Shown here one piece after another: positions 42,934-55,945 of a stretch of 64,000 bases of DNA. The DNA is from Erythroxylum novogranatense (taxonomy: Eukaryota; Streptophyta; Magnoliopsida; Malpighiales; Erythroxylaceae). The notes beneath the pieces were generated by a model that made no database searches, was not told the DNA's origin, and saw nothing but the letters and a program-made list of their open reading frames with translations. How positions within the stretch are numbered: position 1 is the first letter of the stretch; every line of letters starts with the position of its first letter. The position numbers and the translations under genes were made by a program. Location of the stretch: NCBI GenBank assembly GCA_029891385.1, contig CM057224.1, positions 36,461,005 to 36,525,004 on the forward strand. The letters run 5' to 3'.

Positions 42934-45140
42934 TGTTGGGCCCGGGTCTCGGATCCCCATTCTTAAGGCGGCCCCTCGGGTCGCGCCGGCACCGGGCGTC
43001 CCATAACTTCGGACCCGATCCCAACATCCATACAAACACATAAGTCGATTTAAACATACATATACTCAGTACATACACACATTCTACGCATGCATTCTAT
43101 ACATGCATTAATCATCTCATAAAACATATGTCATATACTCATACATTCTAAACAGGCATTCATCATTCCACATGCATAAACCAACTGTCATTTGCATTCA
43201 AAGAAATTCAACAAGTATTCTCGAAATATAACACAATACAAAATGAAATTAAATCCCAGAATACAAAAGTATGCTCTATGATGAAATGCTGGTGGGCTAA
43301 CCAAAGTACTAACTTATACAAGGCTCCTAATTAGCTGGAAGTTTCCGATGCCTTGCAAGGTCGACAATCGTCTCGATCTGCACCTGAGGAGGGGAGAGTA
43401 ATGGGGTGAGCTGCGAAGCTCAGTGGCATATACGTTTATAGCCATTGGCAACGAGCCACACAATCAAACATATATGCATTTATACAAGCATAGCACAAAT
43501 CATCAATCTATCAATCTATAGTCGTTGCATCGCAATTTATGTCACATGAGTACGAAATATAACAATTTAACATGTATCATGCTCAATCAATTCAATCGTG
43601 TATGCACAAATAATTGGCTCGAGAGTTCCGTAAATGATCCGGATAAACCAAAGGTAAATCCGTAAATTATCCGAGTCCGATTTCTCAAGGATCTCGTGGT
43701 CTCAAGCGGGCAGCCGGGAGAAGGCTTTATGTCAACATGCACGTGACTCCATCCGTAACTCTCTTACCCAAACAAATCACATAATCCATTCGATTCATGC
43801 TCAAAGCATGTTTCACAGTGTTCTAAATTCTCATTCTTGTCCATTGCCATAAGGCCTATCAAGCCATGCATAATTTTAATCATAATGCAAGTTCAATATT
43901 CTCATATAATTCAACACAAGTAATGTCATATAATGCAAGCAATCATACATCAGGCAATTTGCCAATACACACAATAACCATAAACATATTACCCACCTAA
44001 GATCGCTCGAGTAGTCGACTCACTGGTGTCCTTCCTCTTGCGATAAAATCGGGTCAGATTGGTTTCCTAAAACAACCACGTTTCTATCCAAATCAATATC
44101 CACATAAATAATCACAGCTTGGAAAGCCAAAATAAAGCATGAAATGTCTACATTCGACCTCCTCCTAAACTTCCGAACCTTTACAGACTAATTCCGAACT
44201 TTCCTTATTCATAGAACTTATAGTCCTTGATCTCTAGTTCATAATGAATCCAAAATCACCTCAATTGGACATTTACACCAAAAGATATGCCCAAAAATAT
44301 AAAAATTTCACTTTCGGAAAATAGGAGGGCTTGCTGCGGGGAAAACAGGAGGGCTAGCTCATCACTCGCACGCCGCGGCGTGCACGTCTCTTCGTGCACA
44401 CTCGTGCGCCGCGACGTGCACATGGTGCACGCGGCGTGTCACTAATTCTTCACACGCCGCGGCATGCTCTTGCGCACGTCACGACGTGCGGGTCGGATTT
44501 GCGACTCCGAACCCCTGATTTCTGCATTTTCCGACTTCATTCTTTTCCCAAACTCAAATACAACACAACCAAACTATAGATTAAGTCCTCTACTACATTT
44601 CTAACCCATTCTGAGCTTCAAATCTATCACAAACACATCAACCCAAGGAAATCCCTACACTTAAGCCTTAAAACACTAAACCTTCGATTCTCACAGATTC
44701 AAGTCATCTTAGGGTTTAATCCAGTTAAAAAAAGCTTAAACAAAATGAGACTTACCCGGAAATGATTCGAAACTGTCGGAAATCTCAAAGATCGAAAATC
44801 TCTCTTCTTCTCCTCTTCTTCTCCACCGACGACGCTTCTCCTCTTTCTCTTCTCTTCTATTTCCTTCTTTTCCTTCTTCTCTTTCTTTTCTCTTTAATTT
44901 CTTTCCCTTAAACTTAAAGGGAACAAAGACTAAGTTACCCTTCTCACAAGCCTAAACCCTCTTCAACCTAAGTCATTTTCCCAAAATACCCTCATAATTC
45001 TTACCTTTTAATTCTCATTCAACCGTACTAAACTCAAATAAATCCACTAATGTTCTCAATTTAATCAATTCAAGACATAAAACCACAATTATCACAATTC
45101 ATGCTTAATATCATCATTAAAAAAAATTCGGGGTCTAACA
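42934..45140 (-). mobile_element. Solo LTR (minus), relative of the 47037 LTR family
   Basis: It begins TGTTGGGCCCGGG and ends GGGGTCTAACA on the plus strand. Flanking 5-mers are CAATT (42929-42933) and CAAGT (45141-45145), four of five matching. It shares, in reverse orientation, the block GCCTTCTCCCGGCTGCCCGC (43697-43720 here, 49744-49764 there) and the ACTCTCGAGCC and AGCT..AGCTCACCCC motifs with the large element at 47037. It has no coding sequence. A GC-rich palindrome cluster lies at 44340-44500. Length 2,207 bp. Confidence 0.8.
44340..44500. repeat. GC-rich palindromic cluster inside the solo LTR
   Basis: Repeated short palindromes around CGCCGCGGCG, GTGCAC and CACGACGTG in a stretch far richer in GC than the LTR around it. 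Confidence 0.7.
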
Positions 45141-45145
45141 CAAGT

Positions 45146-47031
45146 TATCTTACAAATCTTTCTAGAAAAGGATGTGAGCTTTGGCAAGCCTGTACCCTAA
45201 GTCGTGGATCTTTTTGTTTTCTCAAGGTATAGAAAATAGTCTTTGGCATGCTCATACCTTTAGATCTTAGATCTTCCTATCTCTTTTATAACTAGCATAT
45301 AGTTTGTTGTACGATCATAATTTAGGTTGTGTTACTCTTCAAAAATTCAATATCATACAGCCTCCCCCCAGCCACATCTTAGGTTGTATCTCTTCTTACA
45401 CTTGCTCTATAATGAACACGAGTTAGCACATGAGTGTGGGCTAAATTGTGTCCAACCAATAATTGTGATTTTCTCCATATTTATTCTTAAAGTTATCTTA
45501 AATTTTTTATAAATTTAATCACAAGGCAATATCTTCAACATTTACTTAAAACATAACATAAATAAATTAAATCATGGTAATTGATATGTAAAACACTAAG
45601 TGAAATACATATTTACACTTATTAAATATCCTCATACTTCATTTTTTTTCTTGTTCTAAAACAAATCAAACTTAAAAGACATTAGCCTAGGTAAGCTAGA
45701 TTCTAAGGGAGTTTAACAATTCAGATAAAGTGGTCAAGTATCACCATTATTAGTAAAATCATCTCATTCATCATCCACCTAAATCTCTAGATAGTAACAC
45801 CAATTTATAATTCAATTTCAACCTAACTAAATAATATTTCAAATTCAACTTAATTCAAACAACTTCACCTTATGTATAAAGTGGACATAAAAGGAGTAAC
45901 AAATTTCAAAAAATATTTGAGTAGCCATAATGGAAATAAACTAATATAATTACAAAATACCTTTTCTTTCTTTTTGTTTTTATTTTTCATATATTTTAAC
46001 AAACATAATTGACTTGGCTAAAACACCATCCCAACTTTTTTATGCTAAAGTGAACATCTTGTCATGAACACTTTCAATTACTCAATTAGGTTATAATTTC
46101 AATTGGCTACTAATACTACTCACAACTTCAACCTATTACATAGATTAAAATCAAAGGATTAGAATTTTTATTAGGGCTTAAATTTATTTAAACAATTCAT
46201 ATAATTCACAACCAATAGGGAATAATCATCTACTTAAGAATGCAAACTCAAAACTCAAAATGTGCCAAAATTATATACTCGTGTCATCTTCCAATCTAAA
46301 CATCCTTTACAAGATTATTCAATCAAGTTTCAAAATAAAACTACTCATCATTTTCATATCTATTAACTTAATGCAATCAACTTATAAGACAATATCACTT
46401 ATAATATATCAACTCAATTTCCTTAATATCCTTAACCTAAATTTTGATATATTCATTTACTAAGCTAAATGCAAGTTTGAATGTTTATATATAAACTAAG
46501 GCTCAATGTGATTACTCTCTTATATTTAAGTTGTAGATTGTCCTCATTGTATAAATATATAGAATATGTGACAAGCAAATGAAAGCACACAAAAGGTGGA
46601 GAAATATGAAAATATTAAGATTCAAAAAAAAAATACGAGCCTTGTTCTTAAATGTTGCTTTCTTTGTATTGCATTTAGGATATCAAGTTTAGGGATCTAC
46701 ATTAAAACAAATAAACAACATAAAAAATTTAAATATATAAGAAATAAATAAAATGACATGTAAAACTACATCAAAAGAGAAATATTTAATAATAAAGGTC
46801 CACATTATTCATAAAAATGAATTGCATAAAATCAAGACATCGAGTTGTCTCCTAATAAGTGCAGTATTAAAGTATTTTAGTTGGACTCTAATGTTAGGTA
46901 GGAAAATTGAATCAACTTTGATCCTCCTCCTTCAAAATTTTACAGTTGTCATAAGTCTTTTTCCTTTAATATTTGGCATGTCTTCATTTCATGCCTTATT
47001 ATGATCATAAGACACCCCCTCATCTTGTTTG
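45146..47031. other. AT-rich stretch between two LTR insertions
   Basis: A little under 1.9 kb, strongly AT-rich, no gene, no recognised repeat end. Probably old intergenic DNA. Confidence 0.5.
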
Positions 47032-47340
47032 ATAACTGTTGGATCACGAACTTTCGGTAGAAATTAGAAATATTAAAATGAATTCAATGAGTGTTTTCAG
47101 ATATGAATTGTGTTATAGAAGTTTTTATGCCTTGAGGAAATTGATGAGGAAAAAGAATTTATTGGTTTTGATGACTTTGAAGATTAGTTTTGATTATGAA
47201 AGTTTAAGTGGATGAGATGATTGAAATGGAAGTTGAAATCAAGAAATTGAAAGTGAAAGTGTAAAATTTTGAAGAAATTAGAAAGTTTGACCTTTTGGAG
47301 TAAAGAGTTGACTTTTTGATTTAGGCAGAAACTTTGATTG

Positions 47341-47860
47341 AAACAATTGACTTAGCTAGAGGTTGAAGTTGCTTTGGAGTTTTTCATAAACATTGTAGAG
47401 CTTGTTTTTATCTTTCCATTGATATAAAGCATGAAAATTTTGGACAAGGGAGTAGAAAGTTATGAGTTTCAGAAGTTTTGATGCTGTTTAGTGTGAAGCC
47501 AATCAGCCAGTCACTTTTTGTGGAATTTTTGACCCATTTAGAGGTTGATATAATTTTTAAGGCCTTTATAAAATTGTAGAGGGTTCTTTTACCTTTCCGT
47601 AGATACCAAGTTTGTTAAATTTGGAGTTCTGGGTCAAAAGTTATGATGTTTACAAGTTGAAGTGTTGTTTAAAGTTTTGAGGAGATTATCGATCAGTCAT
47701 CTTTGAGTGAATTTTTGACCCCTTTAAAGACTGAGCTTGCTTTTGAGTCCTTCTTGAAAATTGTAGATCTATCTTTTATCTTTCTAACGATACTAAGTTT
47801 GTAAAATTTGGAGCTCGAAGTCAAAAGATATGAAGGTTAGAAGTTAGAAGGTCAGGATCG
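47341..47860 (+). repeat. Three degenerate internal repeats of about 170 bp
   Basis: Each copy runs: GTTGA-rich start, 'CATTGTAGAGCTTG' or 'ATTGTAGAGGGTTC', 'ATCTTTC..GATA..AAG', 'AAATTTGGA..', then 'AAAGTTATGA'. Copies lie near 47341-47505, 47510-47685 and 47690-47860, and again in the 3' LTR. A weaker version of the pattern occurs in the solo LTR at 10233 (near 12440-12520). Confidence 0.7.
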
Positions 47861-47990
47861 CGTGGCAACCGCACGCGCGCGAGCGATCGACCGCGCGAGC
47901 TATCGACCGCCCAGCACGCGCTAGCGCTAGGCGATCGGTCGCTTGGCTGGGCGATCGATCGCCTGGCTGAGCGATCTGTCGATCTGACCT
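47860..47990. repeat. GC-rich CGATCG palindrome cluster, 5' LTR
   Basis: A run of CGATCGAC, GCGCGCGAGCGATCG and AGCGCTAGGCGATCG units, far richer in GC and CpG than the LTR around it. The same cluster is at about 52610-52745 in the 3' LTR with small changes. Confidence 0.75.
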
Positions 47991-50900
47991 CCCTCCGCTC
48001 TTTTGAGCATAACTTCTTCGTCCGACATCCAATCGATCTAATTTTCGAAACGTTAGTTTCCTAAGACATTTTTCTATCTTTCTATACTAGATTGATCGGT
48101 TTTAGCATTAAATTGAAAAAGATTGATTAGATCAAAGTGAGCTGATCGGTTGTAAAAGTTTGAACAGTGTTTAGTATTTTGGAGATATCTCGATCGGTAG
48201 AGCTCCGATTGAGTTGATTCTTATTGCTAATTAAACTAAAGACATAGATATACAACTTATCTGAATGAGCCGATCGACAATTTAGCCTCTAAGACTTTCA
48301 ATTTCAGATCGGAATTAGGTATAGTGTTTAGTTTCGATTTTGTAATGGTCTGAATAGACTTCAGTATTTTAGAGATATCTTGAGCTATAGAGCTCCGATC
48401 GATCTAATTCTTGAAGCGATGGATTCGTAAGACATAGAGAGACATTTCTATAAAAGAAAGTTTTATCAAATGACTTCATTTACCTGATCGAAGTAAGGAG
48501 TGAATGTGTCAGTTTGTAGGAAGGACATTGTTGGAAGATCACTTAAGTTGTTATGTTATAAGGCTTACATGTAAGGGCAAATTGGACATTATGCACTCAT
48601 TAATGGCAAGTTGGTCATTTGGCAAGGTGAGTCTCCGTATAAGAAAGAAGAGATGCAACCCACGAAATTAAAAGAGCAAAAGAATAAAAGAAGAAAATAT
48701 GAGAGGAAGGGAGCACTTTCGGATGAGAGAAAATGAAAGAGAAAAAGAGGGAGCAACAAGGGTTTCGAATTTTTGGGTTTTCAAGCATGATTTTAGAGTT
48801 GATTCAAGGGAAAAAGGAAGGAAGAAGATGAAAGCTCCATTTTGACCAAGATATATCCGAAAATGGTGAAGGATGAGGTAAGACCCGAAATTTTGGTTTG
48901 TAAATTTTGGAAGGTTTTTGGTTTAGAATCATGGGAAATGATATGGGTATGTGATTTATGAAGTCAATTTTGATGTCTATGCCTTAGGTTGTGTTTAATT
49001 TTGGATGGAAATTAATTAGGGTTTATGCCTAATATTGTGATTGGGGTTTTTGGAAATTATTGGCTTAGATCATGGAAAATCTTATGGATTGGTGAAATAT
49101 GATACCCATTTTGAATAATTTATGATTTATGATATTGAATTTGGGTAAATTCGTTTCGGCCAATTTTTGTGAATTGGGGATTTTGGAAGCTTTTGGTATA
49201 GGTAGCTTGGAAATATGATGGGTTTGAGTTTTCAAATTTTATTTTGGTGACTATGTTATGTATGATGTTCGATTTCGAATGATAAATTAATTAGGATTTA
49301 TGTCATTGAATTAGGAAAAATTAAGGAAAGGTTGTGGAGAATTGATGCTTTGGACAAGAGACAGAACCTTTGATACCTCAGGTAGTTTGCAAAGAGAAGA
49401 GGCATGGTGAACAAGTCAAGCCTCTATGCAAGGAAATCGAGGTGGGTACCTGTTTATAATAAAATTTATAAGCCACTACTGCTTTCTTTAAACAAAGAAA
49501 TTTTTTGACTTCAATTGCATCATAAATGTTGCATCATTGTATGAATGATTTGAAAAATCATTATTGATTCAATACATGAACTTTTGATGAATTGCAAAAG
49601 ACATTTGTGTTATGCCTCGAAAGATTTCATGGCATTTCGTATATTCGGAAAAAATCATTTGATAAATTGATTTAAGCATGATTATGTGCTTTTGTTTGGG
49701 CGAGAGAGGAACATTTCGTTAGTCACGTGCACGTCGACGTATAGCCTTCTCCCGGCTGCCCACTTGAGGCCACGAGATCCTGAGAAATTGAACTCGTATT
49801 GTGTACGATAAACTTCAGTTTATCCGTTGTGTTCTACGGAACTCTCGAGCCATTTGTTGTGCATTGCATATGTGATTTGTCACTGCATCTATGAATTGTC
49901 AAGTTGATGCATTCATGTTTTGTAACCTATGGGTTTATGGCTGAAAGTCTAAAAATCATACGTTTTACAAATTGCGATTTTGAATACAGCAAGAAAAGAA
50001 CTTTTTGAAAATGTTCTTTACGGATTTCAAAGAAATGCTTTCTAAGACCATAAAAGAAAAAGAATTTCAAGGGTTTTGCTTATTTATTTGTTATAAACTG
50101 TTACCCACGAGCTATAAGCTCACCCCCCTTCATTCCTATCCACAGGTGATTGGAAGAAGATCGGGTGAAAGAAAGTGAAGGTTTTTGTTTGTTTGTATGT
50201 GTACATATGGTATTGTTTTTGTTAAATGGTGGTAAGAACAAGACCTTAGACTTTTGTTGAGAATTTAGGAGATTTTGTATCCTTTATGTATTCGGATTTT
50301 AATATTGATGTTGCATTATGGAATATTTTGTAAGCACGTATTTCATGACGTAAATACTTTATGGATTTGTATATGGAATGGTAAAATGAATTATGATTCG
50401 CGTATGGATTTTGGGGATATAAATTTGTGTATGAGTGCGAATGTGTTAATTTTGTATAGAGAATAGAAAAGTGAATTATGGTTTTGTATTGTATATAGAT
50501 TTGCATATGATTATAAATGGGATTGATTGTGTTGGGATGCCGGACAGGAGGTCCGATTAATTGTGTTGATTGGATTGAGAATTATTGATGCGTTTATTTT
50601 GTGTGAATTGCGGATATAGGTATGTGTATTAAGTGTCTATTGACAAAAGAAGGAATTGGTAAGATTTTGTGTAATTGATGGTCATGATTTAAATAGGATC
50701 AAATAGATTGAGATATTCGTTGAGGATGAATTTGTCCAGATGAGAAATTGAAGTGCTTTGTTTGAGAATGATTAAAGCATGAAAAGAGAAAGAAAAAAAA
50801 TTGTACACAGAATTGGATTAGTTTAGACCGATAGTCTTAAGATTTCTAACGCAATGCTTTTCCCAAAATATTTGTTCACGGTTTTTGAAAATTGGTTTCG

Positions 50901-51115
50901 ATTCGATTTGATCCGAAGTTTGCTTCGTTTTGATTTGCTTCTGATTCTTTCGCTTTAAAATTGGATTTGCTTTTGTGTTGTAAATACCATTCTTCGTTTC
51001 CACTTATGAATTTGCTTCCGTTTTATGATTTCCGTTCCGTTCGTTCAGTTTGGTTCTGTTTCTTTTTTTCGTTTTTTGGTTGGGATCCGGTTTTCGGATC
51101 GGGTCCCAACAATTA

Positions 51116-51202
51116 TGGTATCAGAGCAAGAGTAAGAGTGATACTGTTAAGTTTATGCAGTTGGGTTCCAGAAATGGGATCCAACAGTTATGGTATCAGA
51201 GC
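51116..51202 (+). other. Two primer-binding sites 75 bp apart
   Basis: TGGTATCAGAGC occurs at 51116-51127, inside the LTR, and at 51191-51202, just outside it. Each follows a CCCAACA or TCCAACA LTR-like end. The inner one recurs in the 3' LTR at 55870-55881. Confidence 0.92.
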
Positions 51203-51786
51203 CAGGTTGATAGTGTGAAGTTTGTATAAGTGAAATGCATGAGGAATTGCCCAGAGTTTGAAAGGATAAAATTTAAATTAGTGAGAATGTGATATTGATG
51301 TGAATGACCTAATATGTATTTGGAGTATAAAAATGTTTTGATTAAGGTGTCGAAAGCATGATTGATGATAAAAGAATGTGATAATGGAGATTAAGGTTCG
51401 AATTTCACGATGAATTTGGATGAATTCCTTTCGGATATATATATGTGAGATGTAATATAGGATATGTGAAAGATGAGTTGAATGATAGAGATATAGATAT
51501 ATATATGGAAGTTCAAAAGGATTAAATTGAACGGCATTGGTCCATATTAAGGTTATTAAGAATTGGACCATTCACTGTTAAGAACTATTGATATGATATG
51601 ATATTGGTGGTATTTGATACAAGAAATGATAAATTGTGAGTAAGTTGAGAAATATGTATGATGAGGAATTAGTTAAGAAAGTGGTTGAATATGATTATTT
51701 CGAAGAAATTATTTGAGAGAATAAGCTACTTGGTGATTATTCATATAGGAATTTCGAGGGAGAAATTCTTTTAAGAGGGGGAGAAT
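51187..51786 (+). other. 600-bp interior of the giant-LTR element
   Basis: Primer site at the left, purine tract at the right, AT-rich DNA between. No frame of note. The element keeps the cis signals for reverse transcription and none of the genes. Confidence 0.85.
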
Positions 51787-54700
51787 TGTTGGACCCCGAA
51801 CTTTCGGTAGAAATTAGAAATATTAAAATGAATTCAATGAGTATTTTCGGATATGAATTGTGTTATAGAAGTTTTTATGCCTTGAGGAAATTGATGAGGA
51901 AAAAGAATTTATTGGTTTTGATGACTTTGAAGATTAGTTTTGGTTATGAAAGTTTAAGTGGATGAGATGATTGAAATGAAAGTTGAAATCAAGAAATTGA
52001 AAGTGAAAGTGTAAAATTTTGAAGAAATTAGAAAGTTTGACTTTTTGGAGTAAAAAGTTGACTTTTTTATTTAGGCAGAAACTTTGATTGAAAAAAATTG
52101 ACTTAGCTAGAGGTTGAAGTTGTTTTGGAGTTATTCATAAACATTGTAGAGCTTGTTTTTATCTTTCTATTGATATAAAGCACGAAAATTTTGGACAAGG
52201 GAGTAGAAAGTTATGAGTTTTAGAAGTTTTGATATTGTTTAGTGTGAAACCGATCTGCCAATCACTTTGTGTGGAGTTTTTGCCCCATTTAGAGGTCGAT
52301 CTAATTTTTAAGGCCTTCATAAAAGTTGTAGAGGGTTCTTTTACCTTTCTGTAGACACTAAGTTTGTCAAATTTGGAGTTCTGGGTCAAAAGTTATGATG
52401 TTTACAAGTTGAAGTGTTGTTTAAAGTTTTGAGGAGATTATTGATCGGTCATCTTTGAGTGCATTTTTGACTCCTTTAAAGACCGAGCTTGCTTTTGAGT
52501 CCTCTTGAAAATTGTAGATCTGTATTTTATTTTTCTAACGATACCAAGTTTGTAAAATTTGGAGCTCAGAGTTAAAAGATATGAAAGTTAGAAGATAGGA
52601 GGCTAGGATCGCATGGCGACCGCGCGAGCGATCGACCGAGCGATCGACAGCGCGTGAGCGATCGACCGCCTAGCGCGTGCTAGCGCTAGGCGATCTGTCA
52701 CTTGGCTGGGCAATCGATCGCCCGGCTGAGCGATCGGTCGATCCGACCTCCCTCTGCTCTTTTGAGCATAACTTTTTAGTCCGACATCCGATCGATCTAA
52801 TTTTTGAAGCGTTGGATTCCTAAGACATTTTTCTATCTTTCCATACTAGATTGATCGGTTTTGGCATTAAGTTGAAAAATATTTATTAGATCAAAGTGAG
52901 CTGATCGGCTGTAAAATTTTGAACAGTGTTCAGTATCTTGGAGATATCTCGATCGGTAGAGCTTCGATTGAGTTGATTCTTGTTGCTAATTAAACTAGAT
53001 ACATAGATCTACAACTTATCTGAAGGAGTCCATCTACAATTTAGCCTCTAAGACTTTCAATTTTGGATCGGAATTAGGTGTAGTGTTCAGTTTCGGTTTT
53101 GTAATGGTCTGAACAGACTTCAGTATTTTGAAGATATCTTGAGCTATAGAGCTCCGGTCGATTTGACTCTTAAAGCGATGGATTTGTAAGACATAGAGGG
53201 ACATTTCTCTAAAAGAAAGTTTTGTCAAATGACTTCATTTACCTAATCGAAGTAAGGAGTGAATGTGTCAGTTTGTAGGAAGGACATTGTTGGAAGATCA
53301 CTTAAGCTGTTATGTTATAAGGCTTACATGTAAGGGCAAATTGGACATTATGCACTCATTAATGGAAAGTTGGTCATTTGGCAAGGTGAGTCTCCGTATA
53401 AGAAAGAACAGATGCAACCCACGAAATTAAAAGAGCAAAAGAGTAAAAGAAGAAAAGATGAGAGGAAGAGAGCACTTTCGGATGAGAGAAAATGAAAGAG
53501 AAAAAGAGGGAGCAACAAGGGTTTCGAATTTTTGGGTTTTCAAGCATGATTTTCGAGTTGATTCAAGGGAAAAAGGAAGGAAGAAGATGAAAGCTCCATT
53601 TTGACCAAGATATATCCGAAAATGGTGAAGGATGAGGTAAGACCGAAAATTTTGATTTGTGAATTTTGGAAGGTTTTTGGTTGAGAATCATGAGAAATGA
53701 TATGAGTATGTGATTTATGAAGTCAATTTTGATGTCTATGCCTTAAGTTGTGTTTAATTTTGGATGGAAATTAATTAGGATTTATGCATAATATTGTGAT
53801 TGGGATTTTTGGAAATTATTGGCTTAGAATCATGGAAAATCTTATGGATTGGTGAAATATGATACCCATTTTGAATAATTTGTGATTTATGATATTGAGT
53901 TTGGGTAAATTGGTTTAGGTCAATTTTTGTGAATTGGGGATTTTGGAAGCTTTTGGTATAGGTAGCTTGGCAATATGATGGGTTTGAGTTTTCAAAATTT
54001 ATTTTGGTGACTATGTTATGTATGATGTTCGATTTCGAATGATAAATTAATTAGGATTTATGTCATTGAATTAGGGAAAATTAAGGAAAGGTTGTGGAGA
54101 ATTGATGCTTTGGACAAGAGACGGAACCTTTGATACCTCAGGTAGTTTGCAAAGAGAAGAGGCATGGTGAACAAGTCAAGCCTCTATGCAAGGAAATCGA
54201 GGTGGGTACCTGTTTATAATAAAATTTATAAGCCACTAATACTTTCTTTAAACAAAGAGATTTTCTGATTTCAATTGTATCATAAATGTTGCATCATTGT
54301 ATGAATGATTTGAAAAATCATTATTGATTCAATACATGAACTTTTGATGAATTGCAAAATACATTTGTGTTATGCCTTGAAAGATTTCATGGCATTTCGT
54401 ATATTCGGAAAAGATCATTCGATAAATTGATTTAAGCATGATTATGTGCTTTTGTTTGGGCGAGAGAGGAACGTTTCGCTAGTCACGTGCACGTCGACCT
54501 ATAGCCTTCTCCTGGATGCCCGCTTGAGGCCACGAGATCCTGAGAAATCGGACTTGTATTGTGTACGATAAACTTCGGTTTATCCGTTGTGTTCCACGGA
54601 ACTCTCGAGCCATTTGTTGTGCATTGCATATGTGATTTGCCACTACATCTATGAATTGTCAAGTTGATGCATTCATATTTTGTAACCTATGGGATTATGG

Positions 54701-55940
54701 CTGAAAGCCTAAAAATTATACGTTTTGCAAATTGCGATTTTGAATACAGCAAGAAAAGAACTTTTGAAAATGTGCTTTACGGATTTCAAAGAAATGCTTT
54801 CTAAGACCAGAAAAGAAAAAGAATTTCAAGGGTTTTGCTTATTTATTTGTTATAAATTGTTACCCACGAGCTATAAGCTCACCCCCCTTCATTCCCATCC
54901 ACAGGTGATGAGAAGAAGATCGGGTGAAAGAAAGTGAAGGTTTTTGTTTGTTTGTATGTGTACATATGGTATTGTTTTTGTTAAATGGTGGTAAGAACAA
55001 GACCTTAGACTTTTGTTGAGAATTTAGGGGATTTTGTATCCTTTATGTATTCGGATTTTAATATTGATGTTGCATTATGGAATATTTTGTAAGCACGTAT
55101 TTCATGACGTAAATACATTATGGATTTGTATATGGAATGGTAAAATGAATTATGATTCGCGTATGGATTTTGGGGATATAAATTTGTGTATGAGTGCGAA
55201 TGTGTTAATTTTGTATAGAGAATAGAAAAGTGAATTATGGTTTTGTATTGTATATAGATTTGCATATGATTATAAATGGGATTGATTGTGTTGGGATGCC
55301 AGACAGGAGGTCCGATGAATTGTGTTAATTGGATTGAGAATTATTGAAGCGTTTATTTTGTGTGAATTGCGGATATAGGTATGTGTATTAAGTGTCTATT
55401 GACAAAAGAAGGAATTGGTAAGATTTTGTGTAATTGATGGTCATGATTTAAATAGGATCAAATAGATTGAGATATTGGTTGAGGATGAATTTGTCCAGAT
55501 GCGAAATTGAAGTGCTTTGTTTGAGAATGATTAAAGCATGAAAATAGAAAAAAAATGTACACAGAGTTGGATTAGTTTAGACTGATAGTCTTAATATTTC
55601 CAACGCAATGCTTTTCGTAAAATATTTGTTCACGGTTGTCGGAAATTGGTTTCGATTCGATTTGATCCGAAGCTTGCTTCGTTTTGATTTGCTTCTGATT
55701 CTTTCGCTTTAAGATTGGATTTGCTTTCGTGTTGTAAATACAATTCTTCGTTTCCGCTTATGATTTTGCTTCCACTTTATGATTTCCGTTCCGTTTGTTC
55801 GGTTTTGTTCCGTTTCTTTTTTTCGTTTTTCGGTTGGGATCCGGTTTTTGGATCGGGTCCCAACAGTTATGGTATCAGAGCAAGAGTAAGAGTGATACTG
55901 TTAAGTTTATGCAATTGGGTTCCGGAAACGGGATCCAACA
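51787..55940 (+). repeat. 3' LTR (4.15 kb)
   Basis: Begins TGTTGGACCCCGAACTTTCG and ends GGATCCAACA, then ATAAC. Carries the same internal blocks as the 5' LTR in the same order. Confidence 0.92.
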
Positions 55941-55945
55941 ATAAC

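Larger units (their letters stand above)
47037..51186 (+). repeat. 5' LTR (4.15 kb)
   Basis: It contains three degenerate 170-bp-class repeats (47341-47860), a GC-rich palindromic cluster (47860-47990), the CCCGGCTGCCC block near 49750, an AGCTATAAGCTCACCCCCC motif near 50110, and a second primer-binding-like site at 51116-51127. Confidence 0.92.
47037..55940 (+). mobile_element. Giant-LTR, coding-free Gypsy-type retrotransposon
   Basis: The 5' LTR 47037-51186 (4,150 bp) and 3' LTR 51787-55940 (4,154 bp) both start TGTTGGA and end GGATCCAACA, with the perfect duplication ATAAC (47032-47036, 55941-55945). Between them are only 600 bp: a primer-binding site TGGTATCAGAGC at 51191-51202, AT-rich non-coding DNA, and at the end the block AATTTCGAGGGAGAAATTC followed by a purine tract AAGAGGGGGAGAAT, the usual 3' end of Tekay/Del-type Gypsy interiors. 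No gag, protease, RT or integrase. The LTRs are about 93% of the element. They match closely by eye over their whole length, so it moved fairly recently, using proteins supplied by another element. Confidence 0.93.

Noticed and set aside
44394..44579. His/Arg-rich frame in a GC-rich block
   Set aside because: Explained by the palindromic cluster in the solo LTR; no domain.
50246..50506. 86-codon frame repeated at 55005-55265
   Set aside because: It repeats only because the two LTRs repeat; the residues look like antisense of AT-rich DNA.
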